DNA of 64,000 nt, from assembly GCA_947486785.1 (NCBI GenBank), contig CANKUU010000005.1:104905-168904 (forward strand), read 5' to 3'. A program made the position numbers and the translations under genes. The stretch is from an uncultured Flavobacteriaceae bacterium (lineage in GTDB: Bacteria > Bacteroidota > Bacteroidia > Flavobacteriales > Flavobacteriaceae). The first letter of the stretch is position 1. Every line of letters starts with the position of its first letter. Below, one piece after another: positions 40,092 to 48,725 of the stretch. Below the pieces are notes generated by a model. It made no database searches and was not told the origin of the DNA. It saw nothing but the letters and a program-made list of their open reading frames with translations.

Positions 40092-40732
40092 TAAATATTC
40101 ACATTCAATGTGCCTTAAACCCGCTTCGCGCTAAAATAATTATGTTAAATTTACGTAGTAAATAACTTACGATTTAATTCGATTCACTATAAAAATATGG
40201 GCTTTAAAAATAGGAGTTACGCTATTAATTTCAGAGATACAATACTGTTTATAAGTAATTTACAAGAGTAAAAAAACTATATTAAAAGTGTTTTTTTATG
40301 TGCTATTTTTTATGAAATCTTTATAATATTAACATAAAAATTACCAATGAAATCAAAAGCCATAGTGCATATGTTTTTAAAAACACTTAAATTAGAGGAA
40401 ATAAGAAACTACTTTAAAAGAGTAGCTTTTTAACTCTAAGGTTTACAGCTCAGTATTGTTTAAGATTCACCAGCGTAATTACAATTCAGCAGAGTTTTTT
40501 TTTAGAATAAAGTAACTCTCTTATCTATATTTTGTTTAGATAAAAGATAAATAAAACAAGTAAAGAATACTGTTTATTTAAGATAAAGTTGTTGACGAAG
40601 TTATATGTTTATAGTTAATGGTTAGTGTTTGGTATAGCCGAATCGACAACAAAAAACCCTGGCTTTTGCCAGGGTTTTTATGTTTAGTACTATTAACGTT
40701 TAATCAAATACTATTTTAAAAAACAATTTTGT
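40092..40732. other. Intergenic with fabH terminator
   Basis: 640 bp of AT-rich DNA with no gene, between the convergent symporter and fabH genes. The strong hairpin at 40652-40679 is the only clear element. Confidence 0.6.
40652..40679. terminator. Terminator after fabH
   Basis: Perfect 12-bp stem AAAAACCCTGGC / GCCAGGGTTTTT with a TTTT loop, 54 nt past the fabH stop. T-runs on both strands allow bidirectional use. Confidence 0.92.
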
Positions 40733-41743
40733 TTACCACCTAAGTATAACACTACCCCATGTAAAACCACTGCCAAAGGCTGCTAAAACTACTAAATCAT
40801 CTTTTTTAATTTTTCCTTGTTCCCAAGCTTCAGTTAATGCAATAGGAATTGAAGCTGCAGTTGTATTACCGTACATCATTATATTATTAAATACCTGATC
40901 ATCGGATAAGCCAAACTTTTTTTGAACGAACTGCGAAATTCTCAAATTTGCTTGATGCGGAATTAACATATCAATCGCTGTTGGAGGTAGATTATTTGCT
41001 TTTAAACCTTCCATAATTACCTCACTAAAACGCACTACCGCATTTTTAAAAACAAACTGCCCATTCATGTGTGGTAAATAAGATTCATCATTGGGGTCAT
41101 TATCTGCAATAATCTCATTTACCCATCGGCTACCCATACCTGGTGCAATTAAAGACAGCTCTTCGGCATGCTCACCCTGTGAATGTAAATGGGTAGACAA
41201 AATGCCTTTTGATTGATTCTCTTCTCTACTTAAAATTGCAGCACCTGCCCCATCACCGAAAATTACCGAAACACCTCTACCTCGGGTAGTCATATCTAAG
41301 CCCTTTGAGTGTATTTCAGATCCAATAACTAAAACATTCTTGTACATGCCACTTTTAATATATTGATCTGCAACTGAAATGGCATAGACAAAACCTGAAC
41401 ATTGATTTCTAACATCTAAAGCACCTACTGTTTTGATATTCAAATCTCGCTGAACCAAAACACCAGGACCAGGAAAATAGTAATCGGGACTTAAAGTAGC
41501 AAATACAATAAAATCGATATCATCTTTATCAATACCAGCTCGTTCTATGGCAATTTTGGCTGCCTTAACACCCATTGAAGTAGTTGAGTTACCATCATTT
41601 TTGGCAACATGCCTACGTTCTTGTATCCCGGTACGTTCTTGTATCCACTCATCGCTAGTGTCCATCACTTTTGACAAATCATTATTTGTAACGATGTTCT
41701 CTGGAACGTAATATCCTAATCCGGCTATTTTAGAGTTATACAT
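40733..41743 (-). CDS. 3-oxoacyl-ACP synthase III (FabH-like)
   Basis: 336 residues from the ATG at 41743. A longer frame runs up to a TTG at 41830 but its 29 extra residues are unrelated to the family. The catalytic triad is C115 (NQCSGF), H263 (IPHQAN) and N293 (YGNTTAAS), so it is a functional condensing enzyme. FabH starts fatty-acid synthesis from acyl-CoA and malonyl-ACP, but this copy is not next to plsX/rpmF and could be a second, specialised copy. It lies 122 nt after an ABC1 kinase gene and a TetR gene on the same strand. Confidence 0.9.
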   Translation of the reverse strand: MYNSKIAGLGYYVPENIVTNNDLSKVMDTSDEWIQERTGIQERRHVAKNDGNSTTSMGVKAAKIAIERAGIDKDDIDFIVFATLSPDYYFPGPGVLVQRDLNIKTVGALDVRNQCSGFVYAISVADQYIKSGMYKNVLVIGSEIHSKGLDMTTRGRGVSVIFGDGAGAAILSREENQSKGILSTHLHSQGEHAEELSLIAPGMGSRWVNEIIADNDPNDESYLPHMNGQFVFKNAVVRFSEVIMEGLKANNLPPTAIDMLIPHQANLRISQFVQKKFGLSDDQVFNNIMMYGNTTAASIPIALTEAWEQGKIKKDDLVVLAAFGSGFTWGSVILRW

Positions 41744-41865
41744 ATGTTCTGTTTTTAATTTAAAAAAGTTACTATTGAAATCAACCATTAATAAGCGGTT
41801 GTCACCTGAAATCGCTATTGACGGGTGCAAGAAACGAAATTTAAATTAAACGAATAAAGAAGACC

Positions 41866-43176
41866 TTAATTCAAATATTTGGTGTAATTATTTATTTTCA
41901 CTCTCGCTTTTAAATCGTGAAGAAGGTTAAATAGGCCAAAAAAAGTTCGATTCATGTACAAAAAATGTTTTGAACCTCTGTTACCATTCATTTTTCGAAG
42001 CTCTGTATCATTCGTAAACTGTTGACCAAGTGCGGCTATTTTGTTCCAAAAGTCATCAGCACCAAAGTCAAACTCTTCCTCATTTAAAGGCGCTGTAAAA
42101 AGTGTCAGCATTTCTTTAAATAGAGATTTAAAGTAGACTATCTCTTCGTCTGAATCTAGGTCAGTCAAAATTTCTAATTCGTACAACTTCTTTGTAAAGT
42201 TAGCATCATCATTAATAATCTCCTTTTTTGCCAGTTGAAAATATGGATAATAAAATTCATCTGGTATAGCTTTTATACAACCAAAATCTATGGCGATTAA
42301 ATTTAAATCATTACTAACTAAAAAATTACCTGGGTGAGGATCTGCATGTACTTTTCTAAGTACATGAATTTGATACATGTAAAAATCCCACAGGATTTGA
42401 CCCAGCTTATCGCCTACTTCACTCGAGAAACTTGCCTCTACAAACTCACTTAGATGTTTACCTTCCATCCAATCCATTGTAATAATACGTTCACTAGAAA
42501 GCGCTTCATAATATTTTGGAAAAACTAAGCCATCGATTATCGAGCAAGCCGAAGTAATTTCTTTACTCTGCTTCATTTCTAACAAATAATCGGTCTCCTC
42601 AAACAGTTTTTCTTCAACTTCTTTAAAATATTTATCTGAATCTTTTCCTTTAATATTGAACATTCTTAGTGCAATAGGTTTTACCAGAGCCAAGTCGCTA
42701 CTAATACTTTCAGCAACCCCTGGATACTGAATTTTAACTGCCATTTCTACACCTTCTTTAGAAGCTTTATGAACCTGACCGATACTTGCTGCATTTACAG
42801 AGTTTCTCTCAAAGGTGTCAAATATTTCTTCAGGGTATTTACCCATATATTTTTTAATTGTCTTACGAACTAGTGGCGCAGACAATGGTGGAACAGAAAA
42901 TTGAGAAAGAGAAAATTTATCTGAATAAGCTCTGGGCAATATATTCTTTTCCATACTTAACATTTGAGCCACCTTTAGGGCACTACCCTTCAATGTTTTT
43001 AAACCATCATAAATATCTGATGCGTTTTCTTTGTTAAGCTCGTCTTTGTTCAAATCGGAATTTACCAACTTTTTACTATAATATTTGACATAGTTACCTC
43101 CTATTTTTACACCAGTCTTTACCAACTTACTAGCTCGTTCAATTTTACCTGTGGGTATTTTATCTAGAGTTTTCAT
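41866..43176 (-). CDS. ABC1/UbiB/AarF-family atypical kinase
   Basis: 436 residues. The family is marked by the A-rich loop NAASIGQVH (128-136), the lysine in MAVKIQYPG (K148), the EETDYLLE stretch, and the catalytic and metal motifs HADPHPGN and IAIDFG. The KxGQ motif reads K68-V-A-Q71, with Ala for Gly. ABC1 kinases support quinone or lipid biosynthesis, but substrates are mostly unknown. It is 16 nt after the TetR gene and probably in one operon with it. Confidence 0.9.
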   Translation of the reverse strand: MKTLDKIPTGKIERASKLVKTGVKIGGNYVKYYSKKLVNSDLNKDELNKENASDIYDGLKTLKGSALKVAQMLSMEKNILPRAYSDKFSLSQFSVPPLSAPLVRKTIKKYMGKYPEEIFDTFERNSVNAASIGQVHKASKEGVEMAVKIQYPGVAESISSDLALVKPIALRMFNIKGKDSDKYFKEVEEKLFEETDYLLEMKQSKEITSACSIIDGLVFPKYYEALSSERIITMDWMEGKHLSEFVEASFSSEVGDKLGQILWDFYMYQIHVLRKVHADPHPGNFLVSNDLNLIAIDFGCIKAIPDEFYYPYFQLAKKEIINDDANFTKKLYELEILTDLDSDEEIVYFKSLFKEMLTLFTAPLNEEEFDFGADDFWNKIAALGQQFTNDTELRKMNGNRGSKHFLYMNRTFFGLFNLLHDLKARVKINNYTKYLN

Positions 43177-43192
43177 AGGATTTACACAAGAA

Positions 43193-43852
43193 TTAGACTA
43201 ATTTTTCTTTAAAAATGAACTTACCAAAATCAATGATACTATCAAACGGGGTATTATCAAAAATATCAAAAACAGTATTTACTGATTTTTCAATAGCTAT
43301 ATCTGTTTTTTCAAAACCAGCAGAATCATCATTCATCCAAAACTTTAATAAAAAAAGAAATTGAACCCAAGCTCCCTCAGAAAATAAACTTGGGCTATGC
43401 TGAGTTATTTTGAGTGATTTATTTGCATTACCTTCTCTTATCAAATTATTTGCAAAAGCTTTGATACACTTTCGCAACCCTTTTAATTGCAACATGTTCT
43501 CATTTAAGCTACAAGTGTTCTTTTGCGAGAAAATAACATAACTACGATTTAAATTAAGTAATTCGAAAAACGAGAAAAAGAACGTTAGCATTTTGTCTTT
43601 ATTGGAGAAAGACTCGAACTCGGTATTTTTTCTAATTAATATTTCTGTGTTTTTATAAAAAGAAATCCAAATTGCCTTTTGGATACCTTCTACAGATCCA
43701 AAATGTTTATAAAAATTTTCCTCTTTAATCTTATTAATTTTACAAAATTTATAAATAGATTTTGGAACCACTTCGTTTTCTAAAACGTAGTTCATAAACA
43801 AAGCTATAATTTCATTTTCAGTACTATTTTTTGCTTGCGTTTTTGCCGCCAT
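43193..43852 (-). CDS. TetR-family transcriptional regulator
   Basis: 219 residues. An N-terminal helix-turn-helix (~12-58) contains IYKFCKINKIKEENFYKHFGS, typical of TetR, and the rest is a variable ligand-binding domain. The regulator lies directly before the ABC1 kinase and KAS III genes, and a palindrome upstream (44030-44054) is a possible operator. A lipid- or acyl-CoA-type ligand would fit the neighbouring FabH-like gene, but this is inference. Confidence 0.85.
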   Translation of the reverse strand: MAAKTQAKNSTENEIIALFMNYVLENEVVPKSIYKFCKINKIKEENFYKHFGSVEGIQKAIWISFYKNTEILIRKNTEFESFSNKDKMLTFFFSFFELLNLNRSYVIFSQKNTCSLNENMLQLKGLRKCIKAFANNLIREGNANKSLKITQHSPSLFSEGAWVQFLFLLKFWMNDDSAGFEKTDIAIEKSVNTVFDIFDNTPFDSIIDFGKFIFKEKLV

Positions 43853-43928
43853 CTTTATGTATTATTAAGTTTAATCCTCGTTGTAAACCGGTAAAATTTT
43901 CCTCTAAAAAAAATATAGGAACATTTTT

Positions 43929-43964
43929 AAAAAAAAACGTGCCCTCTAAGAAAGAACACGTTTT
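43929..43964 (-). terminator. Minus-strand terminator upstream of tetR
   Basis: On the minus strand AAAACGTG pairs with CACGTTTT (43934-43941 / 43957-43964) around a 15-nt loop and runs into nine T residues (43937-43929). It sits 77 nt before the TetR gene, in the direction of transcription, so it would end a short upstream transcript or act as an attenuator. Confidence 0.75.
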
Positions 43965-44030
43965 CAAACAACTAACCAAAAAACGTTAAACGAAAAATTT
44001 AAATTTTCATAGCAAATTTCTTCCGTTCAT
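43929..44030 (-). ncRNA. Candidate short RNA or tetR leader
   Basis: A TAnnTTTG box (TATATTTG, 44042-44035 on the minus strand) and the terminator ending at 43929 would delimit a ~100-nt transcript. It contains only tiny reading frames (7 and 3 codons), so it may be a non-coding RNA or an attenuated leader of the tetR unit. Not matched to a known RNA family by eye. Confidence 0.35.
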
Positions 44031-44054
44031 TAAACAAATATACAGAATGTTTAA
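44030..44054. promoter_or_regulatory. Palindrome over -7 box, possible TetR operator
   Basis: TTAAACA and TGTTTAA are separated by 11 nt. The minus-strand TATATTTG -7 box (44035-44042) lies inside the palindrome, so a bound repressor would block this promoter. Size and spacing fit a TetR-type dimer site. Confidence 0.4.
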
Positions 44055-44301
44055 CAAATTTTATAAATAATTAAACAAAATTTCATTTACCGCTTCATTT
44101 TGAACAGTATACCCCATTTTTTTAAGGTGTCAGTTTGTCACTATTGCATACTCTGGTATTTTTTTTGACTAGTAGAGGTGACATATTATTATTTAGATTT
44201 TTTTCTAGCGAAAAAAAATAAATAGTAGTACTGTTGATATGTAAACCTAAAAACGAATAATTTAATACCGCTTTGGCGGAACTTGATTAAAATTTATAAT
44301 T

Positions 44302-46188
44302 ATGGCTAAAGGCAAAATAAATGTATCGGTAGAAAATATTTTTCCTCTGATTAAGAAATTTTTATACAGCGATCACGAAATCTTTTTAAGAGAGCTTATT
44401 TCAAATGCTACAGATGCTACTTTAAAAATGAAACACTTAACTTCAATTGGCGAAGCTAAAGTGGAATATGGCAATCCTATTATCGAAATTAAAGTTGATA
44501 AAGAAGGTAAAAAAATTCATATTATCGACCAAGGTATAGGTATGACCGAGGAAGAGGTTAAAAACTATATTAATCAAGTAGCGTTCTCTGGAGCTGAAGA
44601 GTTTTTAAACAAATATGAAGATGGCGCAAAAGATACTGGTATTATTGGACATTTTGGCTTAGGATTTTATTCTGCTTTTATGGTAGCAGATAAGGTAGAG
44701 ATTATAACTAAAAGTTATAAAGACGAACCTGCTGCACACTGGTCTTGTGACGGATCACCAAACTTTACGTTAAAAAAAGGAAAAAAAGAAGAAAGAGGCT
44801 CTGAAATTATTTTACACATTGCTGATGATTCTACTGAATTTTTAGAAGAGAGTCGCATCAACGAGTTACTTAATAAGTATAATAAATTTATGCCCATTCC
44901 AATTAAATTTGGAATGCGTACCGAAACACTTCCTAAGCCAGAAGGTGCTAAGGAAGAAGATCCTGCACCAACGCAAGAGGTAGATAATATTGTAAATAAC
45001 CCTAATCCGGCTTGGACTAAACAACCCTCTGATTTAGAAGATGCAGATTATAAAAGCTTCTATCGAGAATTGTATCCTATGCAATTTGAAGAGCCTTTGT
45101 TTCATATACATCTTAATGTAGATTATCCATTTAATCTTACTGGTATTTTATATTTTCCGAAACTTACTCAAGATTTAAACACCCAAAAAGATCGTATTCA
45201 ACTATATCAAAATCAAGTTTTTGTAACTGATAATGTAGAAGGTATTGTGCCTGAATTTTTAACGATGCTGCGAGGAGTAATTGATTCTCCAGATATTCCA
45301 TTAAACGTATCTCGTTCTTATTTACAAGCAGATGGCGCTGTCAAAAAAATATCATCGTATATCACTAGAAAAGTTGCTGATAAATTAAACTCGCTTTTTA
45401 AAAACAACCGAGAGGAGTTAGAGGCAAAATGGAACGACATTAAAATTGTCATTGAATATGGAATGCTTTCTGAAGATAAATTCTTTGAAAAAGCAGACAA
45501 ATTTGCATTGTACCCTACAGTTGATGGAAACTATTTCACTTTTGAAGAGCTTCAAGAGAAAATAAAAGCAAACCAGACCGATAAAGATGATAAATTGGTC
45601 ATCTTATATACTTCTGACAAAGAAGCACAACACAGTTATATTGAAGCGGCAAAAGCAAAAGGCTATGAAATTTTACTAATGGACAGTCCAATTATTGCAC
45701 ATTTAATGCAAAAATTGGAAACGTCTAAAGAAAAAATTTCTTTTGCCAGAGTTGATGCTGATCATTTAGATAACCTCATCAAAAAAGAGGAGAACACCAT
45801 TTCTAAGCTCTCTGATGAAGAAAAAGAAACCTTAAAGGCAGAATTAGAAAATACGATTACCGATAAAAGCTATACCGTACAATTAGAAGCTATGGATAGT
45901 GATACTTCGCCATTTATTATTACCGAGCCTGAATTTATGAGACGTATGAAAGAAATGCAGCAAACTGGTGGAGGCGGAATGTTTGGTATGGGTAACATGC
46001 CCGAAATGTATAATCTTATTGTTAATACCAATCATAAATTGGTAGGTGAAATACTAAACACAAAAACTGCTAAGAAAAAGGAACGTTTAATTAATCAGTC
46101 TTTAGATTTGGCAAGACTATCAAAGGGCTTGCTTAAAGGTGAAGAGTTAACTAATTTTATTAAGCGTAGTTACGAGATGGTAAAATAG
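44302..46188 (+). CDS. htpG: Molecular chaperone HtpG (Hsp90)
   Basis: 628 residues, full length. The N-terminal GHKL ATPase has ELISNATDA (N35), DQGIGM and GHFGLGFYSAF. The middle domain (~230-480) has LNVSRSYLQAD with the catalytic arginine loop. The C-terminal dimerisation domain has a Met/Gly-rich stretch (GGGGMFGMGNMPEM) near 555-568, slightly unusual. HtpG folds client proteins under stress. Monocistronic, ending at a long hairpin. Confidence 0.97.
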   Translation: MAKGKINVSVENIFPLIKKFLYSDHEIFLRELISNATDATLKMKHLTSIGEAKVEYGNPIIEIKVDKEGKKIHIIDQGIGMTEEEVKNYINQVAFSGAEEFLNKYEDGAKDTGIIGHFGLGFYSAFMVADKVEIITKSYKDEPAAHWSCDGSPNFTLKKGKKEERGSEIILHIADDSTEFLEESRINELLNKYNKFMPIPIKFGMRTETLPKPEGAKEEDPAPTQEVDNIVNNPNPAWTKQPSDLEDADYKSFYRELYPMQFEEPLFHIHLNVDYPFNLTGILYFPKLTQDLNTQKDRIQLYQNQVFVTDNVEGIVPEFLTMLRGVIDSPDIPLNVSRSYLQADGAVKKISSYITRKVADKLNSLFKNNREELEAKWNDIKIVIEYGMLSEDKFFEKADKFALYPTVDGNYFTFEELQEKIKANQTDKDDKLVILYTSDKEAQHSYIEAAKAKGYEILLMDSPIIAHLMQKLETSKEKISFARVDADHLDNLIKKEENTISKLSDEEKETLKAELENTITDKSYTVQLEAMDSDTSPFIITEPEFMRRMKEMQQTGGGGMFGMGNMPEMYNLIVNTNHKLVGEILNTKTAKKKERLINQSLDLARLSKGLLKGEELTNFIKRSYEMVK

Positions 46189-46235
46189 TAGCCACTTATT
46201 TTCGTGACTTCTAAGTTTTTAAAATAGAAATAAGG

Positions 46236-46334
46236 CAACCCAAAATTCAGCAAATGAGTTGACAGTTTTCAGCAAAATCTGAAGATTTGAGATAATTCAT
46301 TCCGACTTTGATAATTTTGGGTTGTTTTTTATTT
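46236..46334 (+). terminator. Long nested hairpin with T-tract after htpG
   Basis: Outer stem CAACCCAAAATT (46236-46247) / AATTTTGGGTTG (46313-46324), a middle stem AATGAGTT (46253-46260) / AATTCATT (46294-46301, one G-U pair), and an inner stem TTCAG (46268-46272) / CTGAA (46279-46283) are nested. The outer stem is followed by a T-run. It is more elaborate than a usual terminator and could be an element end or structured RNA. Confidence 0.6.
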
Positions 46335-46445
46335 TAGACTTACCAGCAGTAAGAATTTCTTAAATACCGGCATTAAATTCGTAAATCTTTATTCTTGCAA
46401 TCTCATAATTATTCACGATTTTAAGCTTCACCTGTTGATCAACGA

Positions 46446-46739
46446 GTGGGGCGGTTTACGGGAGTTCTAAATCTCCCAGGCCAACTAGACGAAATTGAGC
46501 CATATCAAAACTGTAGGCCAACTAAGAACTGTTTTAATCGAACTAAGGTTGACAGCTTTTTTTATAATCCTTTGTGGATAATACTAATTTTCTATCAAAT
46601 TGCACTTATTTTTATTTCTATTAAATCAATCTATAAATCAAGAGCATTGATTATTAAAGATATATGGATTAAAACTTTTATAGGCTTGTTGTTGATTAAT
46701 TGGTTTTTAAAATTCTTGCTAGGAGAAAACTATTATTAA
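46446..46739 (+). pseudogene. DUF2752-like membrane protein fragment
   Basis: 97 codons if read from a GTG at 46446. The last ~65 residues are membrane-like (NPLWIILIFYQIALIFISI and FIGLLLINWFLKFLLG). Just before these, NCRPTKNCFNRTKVDSFFYNP resembles the DUF2752 signature C-G-x-T-R...NP, with substitutions. The first ~22 residues show no match, and a 9-bp direct repeat GGCCAACTA (46479, 46516) lies in this part. Most likely a 5'-truncated or diverged copy next to an IS3 relic. Low certainty on family and functionality. Confidence 0.4.
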
Positions 46740-46828
46740 CCTTTACCTACATTATGTCTAAGCAATGATAGGCTTTGTAGCAAACTATTTCAAAAGAGAA
46801 TTGAACAGCTTACAAAACTAGTTCTAAA

Positions 46829-47026
46829 AAATATCTGGATGCTCTTATAAATAATTCATACCTAAGAATAGCGTCAGAATATGTAAACGGTATCTTAAAT
46901 TTCGACCAGACCTTTGATAGCCTGAAACACGCAACAAAAAATGCAAAAAACCAATACAACCATATAAGATTACATTTATCTTTAGAATATTAAACACCTC
47001 ATAGGGCATATTTAAAAACAGCGTAA
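46829..47026 (+). pseudogene. IS3-family transposase (OrfB) 3' relic
   Basis: One frame reads SEYVNGILN, FDQTFDSLKHATKNAK, then QYNHIRLHLSLEY, a stop, and TPHRAYLKTA. This is the C-terminus of IS3-group DDE transposases (AER-VNGIL, FDQTF, YN-RPHLSL-Y-TP). The stop at 46991 replaces a codon inside the conserved end, a few residues are deleted after NGIL, and the catalytic DDE core is missing, so it is dead. No intact terminal inverted repeats were found. Confidence 0.75.
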
Positions 47027-47172
47027 ATCTATTTTAACCTGTAGCCATAGTTCAAGGACAAGACAGTTAGATCATAATTTTTAAAAAGCTACTTAGTTTT
47101 CACCTTAAGCTTTTAAAATAACTCAAGTAAAAACCATTCGTTTAATGCAATTGGTTTTTCTATTTTTATGGG

Positions 47173-47805
47173 ATGAAAGTAATTTCAACAAATATTGGAT
47201 TAGCAAAAACTTTTTTATGGAATGGCATAGAAGAGAAAACAGGTATTTATAAAAAACCAGTAGCTGCCGCACTATCATTAAAAACAAATGATGTTTTAAA
47301 CGATACAGTTATTGATCGCTTGCATCATGCAGGCCGCAATAAAGCTTGCTATTTATTTTCTTCGGATAATTATGCTTACTGGAAAAATTTATATCCTGAT
47401 TTGGAATGGAACTGGGGTATGTTTGGTGAAAATTTAACTATTGAGGGTTTGGATGAGTACAGCATTCGCATAGGAGATATTTATAAAATAGGAACCGCGT
47501 TAGTACAAATATCACAACCCCGAGAGCCTTGTTATAAACTAGGTGTTCGATTTGGCACACAAAAAATACTTCGTCAGTTTATCCTTCATAACAGACCGGG
47601 CACCTATGTGCGCATTTTACAAGAAGGTGAAGTAAAAACTGGTGATGAAGTAGTATTGGTAGAGCAATCTAAAAATACGCTAACGGTACAGCAGTTTTAT
47701 GAATTAATATTTGCAAAAGATAAACCAAAAGAACTTGTAGCTCTATTAATGGCAAATGCGGCAGTGCCTCAAAACAAAAAAGATAGTTTTAAAAAACATC
47801 TTTGA
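47173..47805 (+). CDS. MOSC domain-containing protein
   Basis: 210 residues, MOSC domain plus a C-terminal 3-alpha segment (YiiM-like). MOSC domains carry sulfur on a conserved cysteine; here C120 in QPREPCYKL. FGENLTIEGLDE and the VRFGT region are typical. YiiM-type proteins reduce N-hydroxylated compounds with a molybdenum cofactor. Isolated gene; its neighbours give no pathway hint. Confidence 0.9.
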   Translation: MKVISTNIGLAKTFLWNGIEEKTGIYKKPVAAALSLKTNDVLNDTVIDRLHHAGRNKACYLFSSDNYAYWKNLYPDLEWNWGMFGENLTIEGLDEYSIRIGDIYKIGTALVQISQPREPCYKLGVRFGTQKILRQFILHNRPGTYVRILQEGEVKTGDEVVLVEQSKNTLTVQQFYELIFAKDKPKELVALLMANAAVPQNKKDSFKKHL

Positions 47806-48339
47806 TTAAAAATAAAAAAATTAAACCCCCTGCCAATTGGTTGTTAAGCGCTGGTAAATGAGCTCTAAAAAAGTTTAAAAAAAACCTACCTCCTCATATG
47901 CTGACACTTTTTGTTGTGGCCTACCAAAATAAGTGTTAAAAATAAATGCGATAGATTACTCTTTTTAAAAGGTGATGAATAATACTACAATTTTTATTCA
48001 CTATTTTATTAGAATACCGCAGAAACAACAGAAACCATATTTCTGTACTATCAAATAAAAATCACCAAGGTAACTTGCTTTCATACAGTAAAAATTTGCT
48101 GAGACTATACTCAAATAAAATATAACAATCGCCCAACATATTAGACCTGTGTAAACTAAAAATTGCAGCTTAAAGATTAAATGTATTTAGCACATCTAAA
48201 TTAAGAAGTAATTCGTAAGCTGATAAGGATGAGCCTAATCATTGTTTCAAGAATTAATAATTCATAGCTTGCGAGGGTAGCGAGTAAGTAATGCTTTAAA
48301 ATTTTTTTTAACATAGCTACCTATTAATATGATGTGTTT
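47806..48339. other. Intergenic, no gene seen
   Basis: 530 bp of AT-rich DNA between MOSC and DoxX-like genes. No intact frame, repeat or terminator could be identified. Confidence 0.4.
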
Positions 48340-48693
48340 ATGAGTAATCCTTGGCATTTTTACATTATGGCTCTGTTATATGTTTTTGCTGGTACTATGC
48401 ATTTTGTTCGTCCAAAAATGTACATGCGTATTATGCCAAAATACCTGCCAGCACACAAGTTTCTGGTTATTTCAAGTGGCATAATTGAAATAATTTTGGG
48501 TGCCGCCTTATGTTATACACCTACAAAAAAATTAGCTATTTATGGTATTGTAGTGATGCTTGGCGTATTTTTAACAGTACATTTTTATATGTTAATCGAA
48601 AAAAATGCTTCTATGAACTTACCCAAATGGCTTTTGCTACTACGAATTCCACTTCAATTTGTCTTAATGTATTGGGCTTTTTCATATTTATAG
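48340..48693 (+). CDS. DoxX-like small membrane protein
   Basis: 117 residues from the ATG at 48340 (an in-frame GTG two codons earlier is possible). Four hydrophobic helices: ~4-18, 38-58, 63-82 and 95-113, with PKMYMRIMPKYLPAHK between helices 1 and 2, a motif seen in DoxX-family proteins. Function not established. The stop is 32 nt before the AlkB ATG, so the two are probably co-transcribed. Confidence 0.75.
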   Translation: MSNPWHFYIMALLYVFAGTMHFVRPKMYMRIMPKYLPAHKFLVISSGIIEIILGAALCYTPTKKLAIYGIVVMLGVFLTVHFYMLIEKNASMNLPKWLLLLRIPLQFVLMYWAFSYL

Positions 48694-48725
48694 AAATTCT
48701 CTTATTTAATAAAACGATCTTAAAT

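Larger units (their letters stand above)
43853..44301. other. Divergent control region tetR/htpG
   Basis: 450 bp between divergent genes. It holds the palindrome, the -7 box, the terminator described separately, and the promoter region of htpG. No open reading frame of note. Confidence 0.6.

Noticed and set aside
41744..41830. N-terminal extension of the fabH frame
   Set aside because: It begins at TTG and shows no family similarity. The KAS III start MYNSKIAGLGYY is at 41743.
46441..46530. tRNA-like GC-rich patch with hairpin GGGAG/CTCCC
   Set aside because: It cannot be folded into a cloverleaf with acceptor, D and T arms, so no tRNA is called.
48510..48725. Long N-terminal extension of the AlkB frame, overlapping the DoxX-like gene
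   Set aside because: The extra 72 residues are a shadow of the DoxX gene in another frame. The conserved AlkB start MFSLFSQPIHL is at 48726.
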